This document shows, piece by piece, positions 23,087 to 35,142 of a stretch of DNA of 46,686 nt. The notes beneath the pieces were generated by a model, which had not been told where the DNA came from, did not search any database, and worked only from the letters and a program-made list of their open reading frames with translations. A program made the position numbers and the translations under genes. The DNA is from Lingula anatina (Eukaryota > Brachiopoda > Lingulata > Lingulida > Lingulidae): NCBI RefSeq assembly GCF_001039355.2, contig NW_019775169.1, positions 1 through 46,686 on the forward strand, written 5' to 3'. Every line of letters begins with the position of its first letter. Position 1 is the first letter of the stretch.

Positions 23087-23252
23087 AATCATTTTTCTCA
23101 GCCTTACTCTTTTGTATGTAATTTATGGTATTGGACATGTTCTCTTTCCATTTTTACTTAATTCAACTTTTTTATTAAGTGGAGAGTGGCACATTTTTCT
23201 TGCTAGGTTCAATATTTGCTTGTAAAAGAAAAGGTTTTGAGAGAAGTGTGTG
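22308..23252 (+). other. PIGU 3' flank, probable 3' UTR
   Basis: Follows the PIGU stop codon without another gene. The minus-strand frame 22647-22976 shows no recognisable feature. No single polyadenylation hexamer stands out before the duplicated block; AATAAA at 23902-23907, inside that block, is one candidate. Confidence 0.4.
23028..23086. repeat. C run plus (CA)n microsatellite
   Basis: About 18 C followed by about 20 CA units. Such tracts commonly break assemblies, and this one lies ~170 bp before the duplicated block. Confidence 0.9.
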
Positions 23253-24864
23253 TGTTTGTTGGTGGGAAGTTTAGGGGACGGGGGTACATGGGCCTACATT
23301 CTTACCACCCCCAGATTATTCAGTTTTTATTCAGTTTTCAATTATCCAGTTTTTAAAATTGTTTCAAAGCTAGCATTTACTTAACATTTGAAAGTTTGGG
23401 AAAATATGTCATGTTTAATGTAAGCACTATAGATTGAACCCATACATAGCTTGAACACAGATTTCCACTACAGTTTCTTGTTTCATTATCAGGTGGGGTG
23501 AGGATTAGATTAATACATTTCAGTGAGGGTTGTAAAAGATTTTAAAAAGAACTAGTCTTATGATATGAGGGCAGTGAAATCTCTGACCATAGTATTAATG
23601 GTTTCTTCCCTGAGAAGATACCTTAAAACAAAATTGCCATTTGTGATTAAGAGCAGTACAGCGACTTTGATTGTTGAATTAATGACTTGGATCCACAATT
23701 TATTCCAATTACAACATTATTCATTAATTTCACAGTCACGGTGACTTATTTGCAAGTCCACTCCACTCCACAAACAGTAACTATCACTTATGATGATTTG
23801 AGAAGTGAAATAATATTAATAACCTGACATACTGTTTTAAGCATATTAAAATCTAAAGAATGATGTAAAATAGAAGAGTATGAGTTGTAGGGAAAAGTGT
23901 AAATAAATGGAGTGATGTATTATGAAATGAATTTGTTATTTTATTGAACTATGTCAAACCTCTTTTAAATTATATTAAATAATTTTGAAAAAAGTGTCTC
24001 AAGTTAACTCAAATTATGTTATGTATAAAAAAATTGCAGCTCTTGTCAGGTGATGGATCCTCACATTTAGTTTGTGTAATTGCTGATGGCATGCTAAGAG
24101 GCATTTAATTATTTCATTAGCAATGCTTATGAAACGTTTTTGAGCTTTGATAATAATACTGATGCAAAACAGGTTAGTTCTTTTTGAGTTGAACATCAGT
24201 ATATTGGATTATTTCTCCAAAAGTAATTATTGCTTTTGCAAGTATTTTGGTGGCATTCAACCCATAACTGCATTTTTTTCTATTTCAAATTTGCTGTGTT
24301 GCTTTGTTTGGTCAAAAAAAAAAAAAAAATTGGTTTAATTGTTTAATATTCACAAAAGTTATGGTATATTTTATTGGCTTTTTGCAAAGGATTGTGGCAT
24401 GTTACAATGTACGATTGTATCAAAATTATACCTTGTTTTGTTCAAAGTAAGGCTTTGCTCAAAGTAATCCGTTGTTTTGTGTCTAGAGTTAGCAGGGTAC
24501 ATGCATTCCCATCTTAAGTTTTCTTAGTAGTCATTTAATTGATGTCTAGTTGAGGTGGATTAAATATTCCCAGGGGCGGATGCAGGATTATCGGTATTTG
24601 AAGGGGGGTCTGCAGATGTGCAGGACCCCCCAATATCCCCCTAAATCTGCCACTGATTCTCTTCACTATATAAGTTATCATATAAATTGTATACAGGTAA
24701 ATTTTATCGAAGTTTGCTCAAGGTTAACTCGAGCAGAATATTGTCATTATTTTAATAATGAACCATTTTTGTTTCATTTGATAACTTAATATTGTTGAAA
24801 ATTTGTTGATCAGGGATGAGACTACCATTTATTAAGAAAGTAGAAAAATATGGCATGAGGTCTA
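23253..24864 (+). repeat. 1,612-bp block, first copy
   Basis: Repeated from 24866 at a constant offset of 1,613 bp. Corresponding landmarks, including a 15-A run and open frames, keep this offset exactly. No gene is recognisable inside; it is likely PIGU 3' flank and intergenic sequence. Confidence 0.95.
24571..24655. mobile_element. Short MITE, CAGGGGCGGATGCAGG ends
   Basis: An 85-bp element from CAGGGGCGGATGCAGG to AAATCTGCCACTG, containing GGGGGGTC and GACCCCCC arms. Near-match flanks ATTCC / ATTCT suggest a 5-bp target duplication. Its duplicate lies at 26184-26268 in the second block. Confidence 0.7.
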
Positions 24865-24865
24865 N
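24865..24865. other. Single ambiguous base N at the block junction
   Basis: One N sits exactly between the two identical 1,612-bp blocks, as expected of a one-base placeholder between contig ends that were joined without overlap merging. Confidence 0.9.
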
Positions 24866-26477
24866 TGTTTGTTGGTGGGAAGTTTAGGGGACGGGGGTAC
24901 ATGGGCCTACATTCTTACCACCCCCAGATTATTCAGTTTTTATTCAGTTTTCAATTATCCAGTTTTTAAAATTGTTTCAAAGCTAGCATTTACTTAACAT
25001 TTGAAAGTTTGGGAAAATATGTCATGTTTAATGTAAGCACTATAGATTGAACCCATACATAGCTTGAACACAGATTTCCACTACAGTTTCTTGTTTCATT
25101 ATCAGGTGGGGTGAGGATTAGATTAATACATTTCAGTGAGGGTTGTAAAAGATTTTAAAAAGAACTAGTCTTATGATATGAGGGCAGTGAAATCTCTGAC
25201 CATAGTATTAATGGTTTCTTCCCTGAGAAGATACCTTAAAACAAAATTGCCATTTGTGATTAAGAGCAGTACAGCGACTTTGATTGTTGAATTAATGACT
25301 TGGATCCACAATTTATTCCAATTACAACATTATTCATTAATTTCACAGTCACGGTGACTTATTTGCAAGTCCACTCCACTCCACAAACAGTAACTATCAC
25401 TTATGATGATTTGAGAAGTGAAATAATATTAATAACCTGACATACTGTTTTAAGCATATTAAAATCTAAAGAATGATGTAAAATAGAAGAGTATGAGTTG
25501 TAGGGAAAAGTGTAAATAAATGGAGTGATGTATTATGAAATGAATTTGTTATTTTATTGAACTATGTCAAACCTCTTTTAAATTATATTAAATAATTTTG
25601 AAAAAAGTGTCTCAAGTTAACTCAAATTATGTTATGTATAAAAAAATTGCAGCTCTTGTCAGGTGATGGATCCTCACATTTAGTTTGTGTAATTGCTGAT
25701 GGCATGCTAAGAGGCATTTAATTATTTCATTAGCAATGCTTATGAAACGTTTTTGAGCTTTGATAATAATACTGATGCAAAACAGGTTAGTTCTTTTTGA
25801 GTTGAACATCAGTATATTGGATTATTTCTCCAAAAGTAATTATTGCTTTTGCAAGTATTTTGGTGGCATTCAACCCATAACTGCATTTTTTTCTATTTCA
25901 AATTTGCTGTGTTGCTTTGTTTGGTCAAAAAAAAAAAAAAAATTGGTTTAATTGTTTAATATTCACAAAAGTTATGGTATATTTTATTGGCTTTTTGCAA
26001 AGGATTGTGGCATGTTACAATGTACGATTGTATCAAAATTATACCTTGTTTTGTTCAAAGTAAGGCTTTGCTCAAAGTAATCCGTTGTTTTGTGTCTAGA
26101 GTTAGCAGGGTACATGCATTCCCATCTTAAGTTTTCTTAGTAGTCATTTAATTGATGTCTAGTTGAGGTGGATTAAATATTCCCAGGGGCGGATGCAGGA
26201 TTATCGGTATTTGAAGGGGGGTCTGCAGATGTGCAGGACCCCCCAATATCCCCCTAAATCTGCCACTGATTCTCTTCACTATATAAGTTATCATATAAAT
26301 TGTATACAGGTAAATTTTATCGAAGTTTGCTCAAGGTTAACTCGAGCAGAATATTGTCATTATTTTAATAATGAACCATTTTTGTTTCATTTGATAACTT
26401 AATATTGTTGAAAATTTGTTGATCAGGGATGAGACTACCATTTATTAAGAAAGTAGAAAAATATGGCATGAGGTCTA
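24866..26477 (+). repeat. 1,612-bp block, second copy
   Basis: Starts at TGTTTGTTGGTGGGA and ends at GAGGTCTA, matching 23253-24864 end to end; unique sequence resumes at 26478. Confidence 0.95.
26184..26268. mobile_element. Short MITE, CAGGGGCGGATGCAGG ends (duplicate of 24571-24655)
   Basis: The same element carried in the second 1,612-bp block; it is not an independent insertion. Confidence 0.7.
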
Positions 26478-26659
26478 AGGGTCCGTCTATCTTTATTTTT
26501 CCTGTAAAAGTAACAAAACAACATTACTAGTAATCTTCGAGGAATCTTCAGGGGTGGAGGTGGGGGGGGGGTAGGGTCGGCTTCGCATCCGCCCCCCCTT
26601 CTTTAAATTATCCTGAGGGCTGCGCGCGCACCCGGAACCGGTGCGTTTAACCCGCGTGC

Positions 26660-26670
26660 GCCGCCATATT
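26660..26670 (-). promoter_or_regulatory. YY1-type site in the SNRPB promoter
   Basis: GCCGCCATATT is the exact reverse complement of AATATGGCGGC, the AAnATGGCGGC consensus. It lies ~83 bp before the SNRPB start codon in a locally GC-rich stretch without a TATA box, as in many ribonucleoprotein housekeeping genes. Confidence 0.5.
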
Positions 26671-26752
26671 GAAAACATAGACGTGATAATCAGAGGCGTA
26701 CTTGGTACCCTCTTAATTTCTGCAAATATCGGCCGTCATCCACTCTGCAATC

Positions 26753-28560
26753 ATGGTGAGTGTGGTTTAATGTTAGTTTAAGATGAACTCAGAATATCAA
26801 TCCTCGTTCATTTTTATGAGAGAATACAGTTTGTTAATGTTATTCCTCAGATTCAAAGGGGGGAGGGGGGGTCCGTTCAGTCGTAAACAAAGAATTATTA
26901 TGAAGTAACTGTTTTATACAAACTTAACTGGGCATTCTTTTGAAATTTAATTTAAGCAAGGGTGATCACGTAGAAATTGGAAAACGGTTTTATGTTCTTG
27001 TTAGTAATTTGAAAATTATGTGAAATCTTTTATTTTTTGAAGTTGTTAAAACCATATAATAATCACGTTAAATTAAAAAATCTTAGGTGGCCGGCAAGAG
27101 TTCAAAAATGTTGCAGCACATCAACTACCGTGTGCGATGTGCTCTGCAGGACGGGCGTGTCTTCATCGGCACATTTAAAGCGTTCGACAAACACATGAAC
27201 CTCATTTTGGGCGACTGTGATGAATTCAGGAGAATCAAACCAAAAACTGCAAAGACAGAAGCCAGAGAAGAGAAGCGTGTGTTGGGACTAGTTCTTCTCA
27301 GAGGGGAAAACTTGGTGTCTATGACCGTGGAGGGGCCACCCCCAGCTGACGTGAGTGTATAATGATATAGACTGACACATTTTGTAGTTATGCAGTATGC
27401 CCCCCACCTCCCTCCCAGCACCACCACCATCATACATAAGACATTTATTTCAATATTTTTCATAATTCATTAACGTTATGACAATAATCACTATATTTCA
27501 CCTTTTCAAGTTTAATTTTTTTTTCATTTATTTACTGTTTTTTTTTTTTTTAGATAAACCTGGAAACTTTTAGAAAGACTATTTCTTGTTCTAAATATAA
27601 AGATGTTGTGATGACTCAGGCTAGAGTTTCAGACTCCCCTCTGGGGTGGCGTGAGGAAAACTTCAGCTCACTGAACATCGATATTATATTTTAGAAAAAT
27701 CACAGGCCATCCGTTGCTTGGAATGGTAATTTGAATTGTGCTAGGAAACCCACAGTTTATTGTGTATTGGACTCTGGTCATCTTAAATCGATATTGAAAT
27801 GAAAGATAATTGATTTTTTGGTTTTATTATTATTAAGCTGGGTCTCTGAATGACATGTTGACTGTTCAAAATAGTATCTGTTGCTTCTGAATTTGGATTG
27901 TATGCTAAAAATTCATTAATACATTTATATTCTAAATGCAGGAGGGAATGGCCCGAGTTCCCCTCCCAGGGGCTGGCCCAGGTCCAGGTATGGGTCGTGC
28001 TGCAGGGCGTGGTGTTCCAGGAGGAATGGGGGGTGCAGCCCCAGGTCTTCAGGGTCCAGTTAGAGGGGTAGGCGGCCCATCACAACAGATCATGCAGCCA
28101 GGAGGTAGGTAGTTTTATGTAAATGTTAAGTTAGTGTTAGTAGTGGTTACACACTGAAAGCTTATTTTGCACCCTGATGAAATGAAGTGGACTTCTATTT
28201 AAAAGATTATATGATTAAATGGGATTAATCCATATACTTAATAAGGGCTAACAATCTTCCAGTAAGGAAAGTCCAAATTAAAAAGTTATTCAGTTATAGA
28301 TAAAATAATATTCATGTTTTTGACCAGATCTTAAATTCAGTGCCAGATGCTGAGATATTTGAAAGTAAAATTTTGGTGTTCTTTCAGGTCCTCCAATGAG
28401 AGGAGGCATGAGAGGGCCAGGTCCAATGATGGGAGGACCCCCAGGACGAGGTGGACCACCCCCAGGAATGAGAGGACCACCTCCAGGGATGATGAGGGGG
28501 CCACCCCCAGGGATGATGAGAGGCATGCCCCCTGGGATGAGGGGACCCCCACCACGGTAA
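26753..28560 (+). CDS. snrpb: SmB/B' spliceosomal core protein
   Basis: Exons 26753-26755 (start codon only), 27087-27350, 27942-28104 and 28388-28560 give 200 aa; phases agree. Residues ~4-88 are the Sm domain: [15 protein letters not shown], then [20 protein letters not shown] (Sm1) and [14 protein letters not shown] (Sm2). The tail holds [20 protein letters not shown] and repeated PPPGMRG / PPPGMMRG motifs, the proline-rich Arg-Gly tail that is methylated in SmB. It forms part of the heptameric Sm ring on U1, U2, U4 and U5 snRNAs. At 200 aa it is shorter than human SmB (about 230-240) because the central tail is reduced. Exon 1 contains nothing coding but ATG, so gene finders that start at 27087 would be in error. 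Minus-strand frames over exons 2 and 4 are shadows. Confidence 0.96.
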
Positions 28561-28727
28561 AGGGACACGCCCTGTGGCCATAGGACTATTTATTGTCAGA
28601 CAGACTGGTGATGCTGCACTGTAATGTGAGGGCAGCGCCCAAGGAGAATGTAACAAATGATTCGGGTATGACAGAGCAGAGAGTTCTGTCGTGTTGAGTC
28701 AGCACGGTAAAATATCCTTGTGGAAAA

Positions 28728-28733
28728 ATTAAA
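28728..28733 (+). terminator. Polyadenylation signal ATTAAA, candidate for SNRPB
   Basis: The common variant hexamer lies 168 bases after the SNRPB stop codon. An AATAAA at 29210-29215 is an alternative, longer end. Confidence 0.4.
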
Positions 28734-30282
28734 GAAAAGATGTACTGTTTTGCAGAATCTTTGATTTTATGTTAGAGATGAGTCTGTCTCCTTGTAAGGA
28801 AGAAAACGGCATCATTCTTCCATATCTTCTCCACTTGTATAGACGAGGCATTCCAAGACTTTCTAAAGTTGAAGATGCGAGAGGGTCAGATAGATCACTA
28901 GAGATGAGAAATTGTTGCATTGTCTTACTGCCCACGTGCATTCTGAACATTGAAGCTAAACCGTGTGATGCCCAAAGGATGCAAAGGTGCAAACAAAATG
29001 CCGTTGGTTTCATCAACATATGGGAGTCTGAGAAGTGCAACCAGACTATACTGGTGTCTTGCTCCACTTCTGTTTCAAACTCTGGTTACAGAAGGATGTT
29101 GCCTCTGATGATTTCTAGAAAAACTACGAGAACTTTCCAAGTTAATCATGTTAAGCAAGACCGCCCATGCATTAGAACCTTTTTATACTTTTTCCAAATG
29201 AAAGTTTTTAATAAAATATGTTTTAGAAGTATTCTGATTTTGTTTCAAATTGAAAATGAGAAACAATAGTGAAATAAGAGGACAGCAAATGAGAAATAAA
29301 ACAAATAATTTAATCTGATTGTTTAAAATGTACAGTAAAATGCTTCGATTCCCATCTGTGAAAATTGGAGGTTTTAAGTGTGTGCATCCCTTTCAGCCAT
29401 TCTGTAAAGTTCGGTTTCATTAATGGAAGAATAAAAAGTATCCTCTCTCTTATACTGAAGAATCCTCTTGCACCAGATTAGAATCAGTCTTGCCAGCCTT
29501 ATGTGGTGCCTCTTGACAAAATTTTGTTCATGTACACTTAAAATTTATATCCAAGAGAAATATTTTTGAATAAGGCTATTTCCATCTGTGACCCTATCAA
29601 TTCTATTTCTGTCGACAAGTCAAAAAAAATCATACAAAACTGGAAGGCATTAGTAAGATACATACAGATCAGCTCAATGGATTTGGCAGTTATTCTTATT
29701 GGTGATATCATTAAGATTCTGTGTTACAGACCAAAAACTAAAGTAAATATAGTTAAAATTTATATGCAGGAGCACTCCATATAAACATTGGTATTTTTAA
29801 CCAGGATGGTATCCAACTTGCCAGTTTAATGTAGCCTCCCATTCTCAGTAGTGTAGATATAGATCGCATGTTAGGTGGACATTTTCCTGAAAATAATTTT
29901 TTCAAATATTGCATTTATCTTAAACATAAATTAACAATACAATATCAATCCCAAGTTCCAGTAATGTAAGTACAGACCGCATTTGCTTGAAAATAGTTCT
30001 TAATATAAACTAGACTTCATTATAATTATGACACAAAATCCCATCTGATGTTAAGTTAACACTTGTCAGGAACCATAGTGTATAGAAAAAAGTGTAATTA
30101 GTACTTTTAAAACTTTCATACATAATGTTGTATTAACTCAATCAGAGGAAGCCATTGTTTGATAAAATTCAGACATGGGAAGCCAAGTTGTACAAGTTGT
30201 TCAGATAATGCTTGACACCTTGCAGTTCAAATTTTAATGTCCTTTGTTCCGAAGCCAGCAAGCTGTTAGAACCTGATTACAG
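28734..30282. other. Intergenic or extended SNRPB 3' UTR
   Basis: Contains the longest continuous forward frame among those with a stop in the window (28769-29269, 166 codons), but it has no recognisable domain, ends with AATAAA inside it, and has no neighbouring exon. The missing terminal exons of the DHRS1-like gene would be expected on the minus strand here or just above; I could not find them. Confidence 0.4.
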
Positions 30283-30468
30283 GGTGTTATTAGGAGTGCC
30301 TACCTGGAAGAGGGTGGACTTGTGTATGAAGTAACCAATCAGTTTTTAAGTTATGTGATGGACAGTTTAACTGATAAAGTTCAGTATAAAAAATCTGTAA
30401 ACTTAAATCTAGAGGAGATAGCTAGAGAGTGGAGGAGAGAGGTCATACTTGCATCATGTAACTTTTAG
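30283..30468 (+). other. Exon-like open stretch, unrecognised
   Basis: After TTACAG (a possible acceptor) 61 codons are open to a stop, reading GVIRSAYLEEGG at the start and including NLNLEEIAREWRREVILAS. Charged and hydrophobic residues alternate as in a helix, which looks coding. A possible donor, GTAACT, lies at 30458. No neighbouring exon or family could be identified; it may be a pseudogene fragment or chance. Confidence 0.25.
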
Positions 30469-30966
30469 TGTAGCAAAATATATTCTGTTGAAGTTACAAC
30501 ATGGAGTCGTTTCATTCTTTTCCGTGTGCAGAATTTAAGACAAGGAACCTGGGAATCTCTGTAGCAGTATTACAGATAGCATTATCCAAAGATGTGAGCC
30601 CATTGTGCACAAACCCTGGGGGTTATATTATAAAAAGGGTATTTTATGTAATGTGGGGGCCCCGGGATGGTTTAAGGGGGTTCCCCACACACTGTTGTAT
30701 GAATATAATAGATAATACTAGGGCTACTACTTGTGAAGAATGGTTTTACTTGCCATTTATGTCTTTAAAACCATATTTAGTTCCAAGTTCTGCTGTTAAA
30801 AGCACTTTTCCAGTCATCTGCATAATGTTTGGGTCTGATGAGAAAAAATATTTATAAAGAACAAAACAATCATAAAAGTAACTTTTTCTTAGTAAAACAG
30901 TTGATTGTATGACCAATCTGGCTTAATACAAGTCATCTTCTTCACACACACCCCTACTCAATGTAT

Positions 30967-31018
30967 CCCCCCCCCCCACACACACACACACACAAACACA
31001 CACACAAGCGCACACACA
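30967..31018. repeat. C run plus imperfect (CA)n
   Basis: About 11 C followed by CA-rich sequence with a few substitutions. The flanks up to 31172 contain nothing recognisable. Confidence 0.85.
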
Positions 31019-31172
31019 GACAGACTTCTTATATCATTTTATTTTCAGTTTCAAGCCATTGAGCTGCAACCATATCAATAAATGAATAATTGAATAGATT
31101 GATAAAATTTGGTATTTTTATTTTCATCAGAACTTGGGAATGCATTCAATTTTCTTCACCAAAATAACTCAC

Positions 31173-34100
31173 CTGTTGCAAGGGCAACAATGCACTTCCC
31201 ACTATACTCGGTGGACTCGCTTTCACACCAAACATGTTTCAACTGAAAGCAAAAGAAAAAATAAATAAATACATTTAAAATAATGATTGTTTATTTAACT
31301 GTAGTTCAGTCACTGTAGAAAAGTCACTGATATATTTATGTTATGAGACAAAGTTATCCTTAAAAGACTTAAAATTAACACATTGCAAGCCCATAGCCAG
31401 CAATTTGAAAAGGGGGTTCCTTTGCCGAAAAAGTGGATCTTTTACAATGAAACCTTCGTGAACCTAGACCAAATTATACCCAGAATGAGCCCGTTCCTGA
31501 CAAAAAGGGCAGTTCTTTCGAACCCCGAAACCCCCTTGGCTATGAGCCTGCGGTATATTACCATATCTGCCGGAACTCCTTCCACATGGATTTTTGAGTC
31601 ATCCAGCATATCGATAGCCAACTCTGTTTGCACAGGTCCTGACGCTGGCCAAAGACTGACAGAAGCTATGTTATATTTTTTCAGGTCATGAGCAGTGTCC
31701 GCTGCTAATCTGTCAACCTGATGAAGGAATAAAATAAACATTTGCTCAATATCTCACAATTTGTTGACATGATAATATCTTTATTTTACGAATAATCATA
31801 ATTTTCTGTGATAAAAGCAAAATTTATCACACATCATGTAATAAAGTAATTGAGTTAAAGTTGACAACAAAAATATCCTGTGATTTTCTTAATTCAACAT
31901 ATATTAATTTTTGTTTTAACAATGAACAATGTTTAAAAAGAATACTGAAATGATATATATGTAAAATGCATGTTAGGAAAGCAGAAAAAAGCAAACAAAT
32001 TGACCTAGCAGCATATGGCAGACATATTTAGCTCACAATTTTAATGTGTGCGTGCGTGTGCGTGCAGGTGCACAAAAATGTGCGAAGCCTTTATACCAAG
32101 AAAAGCAACTTATTTTGATTTTTAGTACAACACTCTCTGTTTAGATTAATATTCTAAAAAAGCTTACAGCAGCTTTCCCTACACCGTATGCAACATTGAA
32201 GAGATAGTTCAGGCCTCCCATACTGGAAATGTTCACGATCAGGCCGCGCTTTCGAGGAATCATGAGGCGAGCCGCATACACTGAACACACATAATGATTT
32301 CTACAAAAGAGTTCAGATTATATTTATAAAAAAAAAGAGGGGCGTGAAGCAGCTACAGTATGTTACCCTCTATCAGGGCCTCAGACTGATTTTTCGTTAG
32401 ATACTCATAGATAATGTCTCTGAGTAAATATGGTCAATCTTCTAATTTTAATTTCTCACAGAGAACTAAATGACCGTCCATTTATATCTGCAGACATATC
32501 TGTGAATATCTTGAGAAAAATTAATCTGTTATCTGGTAAGGGCACAGCTATGTTACCGCTGTGCTTTGTCCAATGAGGATTAAAGCAATGACTCGTGCCA
32601 AATAAATTCAGAATTCAACCCTTTTTAGTTGTTTTTATACAAGCATTCAGTTTGCAGTGGGAAAATGTGCATAGAACTGACAATACAACAAACAAGAATT
32701 AGTTCAGAATAGGTAAAGCTTAAAAACAAAGTATATTTTCTATAAGCCTATATTATTAGTTTGTCTTATCAATGAAACAAAGGCTTTCCCTCACTTTTTC
32801 CTTCTCTCTCATACAACCATTTACAATAAAATAATATGAGAGGGAATGGGAGAGTTTGTTTCTAATAATTGATAACAAAATGAAAAAATAACAACCATGG
32901 AATTAATGATAACACTGAAATCATAATGATATACACCTTAGACCAACATTGTTGACATCGTCCCATATTTCTGGCTCTTGCTCCCAAAAAGGTTGGTTTA
33001 TATTGCCTAGAACTCTCTAAAATAAAGAAGAATGCGTAATTCCATTCCCCATCACTTTATCTCACGTACATATATTTTACCAAGGATGGGATGACTCACA
33101 TTTATAGATTAAAAAGATTATTTATCTACTTATCTATTTATTTATTTATATTTTGTACAGTTGAGAGTTTAGAAAAATTACGGGATATGCATCTTGTTGG
33201 AAAAATGACAATTCAGGGAGATTAGTGGAGGGATTTTCCTCCCATTCTAGTTTATTCCCTTCCCAGAATTCCAATTTGAAAGCCCCCCTTACCTCTACTG
33301 CAGAGTAGGCATTATTGACCAGTATGTCCAGTCTGCCATGTTGTTCAGCCTTCACCCTGTCAAACAGCGCCTTGATTTCTTCATCCTTACTGTGATCACA
33401 CTGAACAGGTATGCCTTTGCCGCCTCTACTCTCGATCTAGAATTGATGAAATGAGGGCTGTAATGTGCACTGACATAGATTGCTGCACTTTCTATTTCCA
33501 CCAGTCAAGTATACTACGTGTACAAGAACCAACCTGAGTCTCACACGTACACTAGTAAAATCAGCATGCCTCTGTCGTTTGCAGTGCCAGATTTCAGTAT
33601 CCTCCTCCAGGTTCAGGTAGTCACGTTTTTTAAAATCTATCTTTTATTTAGTAATGTCAATTCAAGTAAACCTTATTTTTCATTGGTTTATATTTAAACA
33701 ATATTGCAAGTGCTATATTGAGCTTTTGAAACGATTTTAACAAAACATTTCGAGGCAATAAACACGCTGTCTGTCAGTAGATGGTTACTGTGACTTCAAT
33801 TTTATATTATATATTACATTTAGATTTCACTACATATAATACACTCTGATGATGTTGCGTCCTCCCTCCTAGTTGTTTTACGAGGGTTTTAGATTCATGG
33901 ATTAAGCTGACAGTGAAGCAATACTCATTTAATACTCATTTAAGATGTGTTAGGTGCGGAAAGAATCTAGCTTTACCTCTTCTGCGGTGCCCTCCAAAGA
34001 TAGCTTGGAATTTCCTTTCGATTTCAAAGTCCTGCCTAATATAAGTTTGATATCTAGTTAGCCATTGATTTTATAGACGTGATGAATCAACAAGAAATTG

Positions 34101-34534
34101 GATGAAAACAACCAGCTTGTTTCATGAAGAAAATTAAATTCTGGTACTGACGTCATGCGAATTTATGATTAAATACATTATGTTGAAATTGATATAATTC
34201 ATCAGCAAGAAAATTCATGAGTTAGCACATTTTAACTTATTGTGGCATCTACTATATGAGCTAAACATTAAGTAGAAGATAAAAAAATAACGTATAAATG
34301 GAAATGCTAACAGTTAACGCATGTTAGTGTTTGCGTATGCTGTAAAACCACTATCTACAATTTAAAATTAATGCCTCTCCATGAGAGATAAAATTGTTGA
34401 AAAAATTAAAAATGACCAGTAATGTAAACAGTGGCTCCTGCTTCTCCTAGCTGTAGAGCTATTCCTCTACCGATGCCTCTGGTCGCCCCTGTTACTACGG
34501 CGACTTGCCCTGCAAGAGGTGTCAAATTGTCCAT
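31173..34534 (-). CDS. dhrs1: DHRS1-like short-chain dehydrogenase/reductase, 3' exons not found
   Basis: Minus-strand exons 34534-34417, 34035-33977, 33436-33293, 33016-32937, 32300-32168, 31717-31562 and 31242-31173 join in phase to encode 253 residues. The first exon gives the Rossmann nucleotide-binding motif TGATRGIG (15-22); NNAY (100-103) replaces the usual NNAG, as in DHRS1. Catalytic Ser159 and the YGVGK motif (Tyr172, Lys176) are present. SLWPASGPVQTEL and STEYSGKCIVALAT match the DHRS1 C-terminal half. DHRS1 is an NADPH-dependent carbonyl reductase of the ER; the same role is inferred. Vertebrate DHRS1 is ~313 aa, so about 60-70 residues are missing. The last seen exon ends with a good donor (GTGAGT), so more exons were once present. 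Exon 1 uses an atypical donor, GTCATT. Intron 6 holds a MITE. Confidence 0.9.
31386..31550. mobile_element. MITE, CAGGCCCGTAGCCAG family, in DHRS1-like intron 6
   Basis: Starts CAAGCCCATAGCCAGC and ends TTGGCTATGAGCCTG. It is colinear with 44598-44764, including GAAAAAGTGGA and TTCTTTCGAACCCC. No target duplication is legible. Its edge is 11 bp from the exon 6 splice donor. Confidence 0.82.
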
Positions 34535-34665
34535 CTCTTAGCACTGTAAAGAATAACATATATTTTAGAGCACATATTTGAAAACACTCCACGATAATCT
34601 GAAATCTGGGTCCATAACCTCATTACAGCTTTGACACGCTTAATGACATTCTAATGTGAAGGACA

Positions 34666-34726
34666 CAGTTTATGAGACAACTAATTACTATCCAGGCTGG
34701 ATAGTAATTAGTTGTCTCATAAACTG
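34666..34726. repeat. Perfect palindrome, 29-bp arms
   Basis: 34666-34694 and 34698-34726 are exact reverse complements around a 3-base spacer, GGC. Each arm contains TGAGACAACTAATTACTATC or its complement. It lies 131 bp upstream of the DHRS1-like start codon. Confidence 0.95.
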
Positions 34727-34916
34727 AACCGGTGCGTACTTAGGCAGGGTCTTACGTTTAATAGTCAGCAAAACGGAGCACAGACAATGTGAACTAACTC
34801 TAAAATTAAAACTAAACAGCAGGAACCGCACTTGTTAAAGGGAGTAAAAACTCTTGTAGCGTAGTGACTTGTTAGGACCTCTCGATGTATACAGGTGTGA
34901 CAGGAATGGTAGTCCT

Positions 34917-35142
34917 AGGGTGCTTTCCCAGTGATTTAAATCGATCTAAAGATTAAGATTTAGATCGACCTAACTCCCAGGGGGTTCACGCTAAATTGCA
35001 GTCAGCCGAGCGGGCACCATAGTTAATTAACCCCTTACAGCTTTTAGTAGGCGGGACAGACGCTTAAGCCGGCCAAGCTGACAGTAATCTAGTGAGACTC
35101 CCCACAGGGATAGATCGATCTAAAATCTATGGAAATGGGGTG
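34917..35142. mobile_element. Hairpin MITE, AGATCGATCT family, copy 2, inside a larger inverted repeat
   Basis: Closely matches 46306-46530: GCTAAATTGCAGTCAGC, CACCATAGTTAATTA, ACAGCTTTTAGTAGGCGGGA and CTGACAGTAATCTAGTGAG. Further out, GGAATGGTAGTCC (~34899) and GGACTACCATTCC (~35275) face each other, as if this copy had inserted in another inverted-repeat element. Confidence 0.8.

Noticed and set aside
23253-26477. Paired identical frames (for example 24014/25627 and 24550/26163) as a duplicated gene
   Set aside because: They are low-complexity, unrelated to known proteins, and identical only because the whole block is repeated across an N.
27125-27463. Minus-strand 112-codon frame over SNRPB exon 2, and minus frames over 28290-28656
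   Set aside because: Antisense shadows of the Sm domain and the proline-rich tail.
28769-29269. A 166-codon forward frame after SNRPB
   Set aside because: No recognisable domain, contains AATAAA near its end, no splice partners; likely 3' flanking sequence. Kept only as context.
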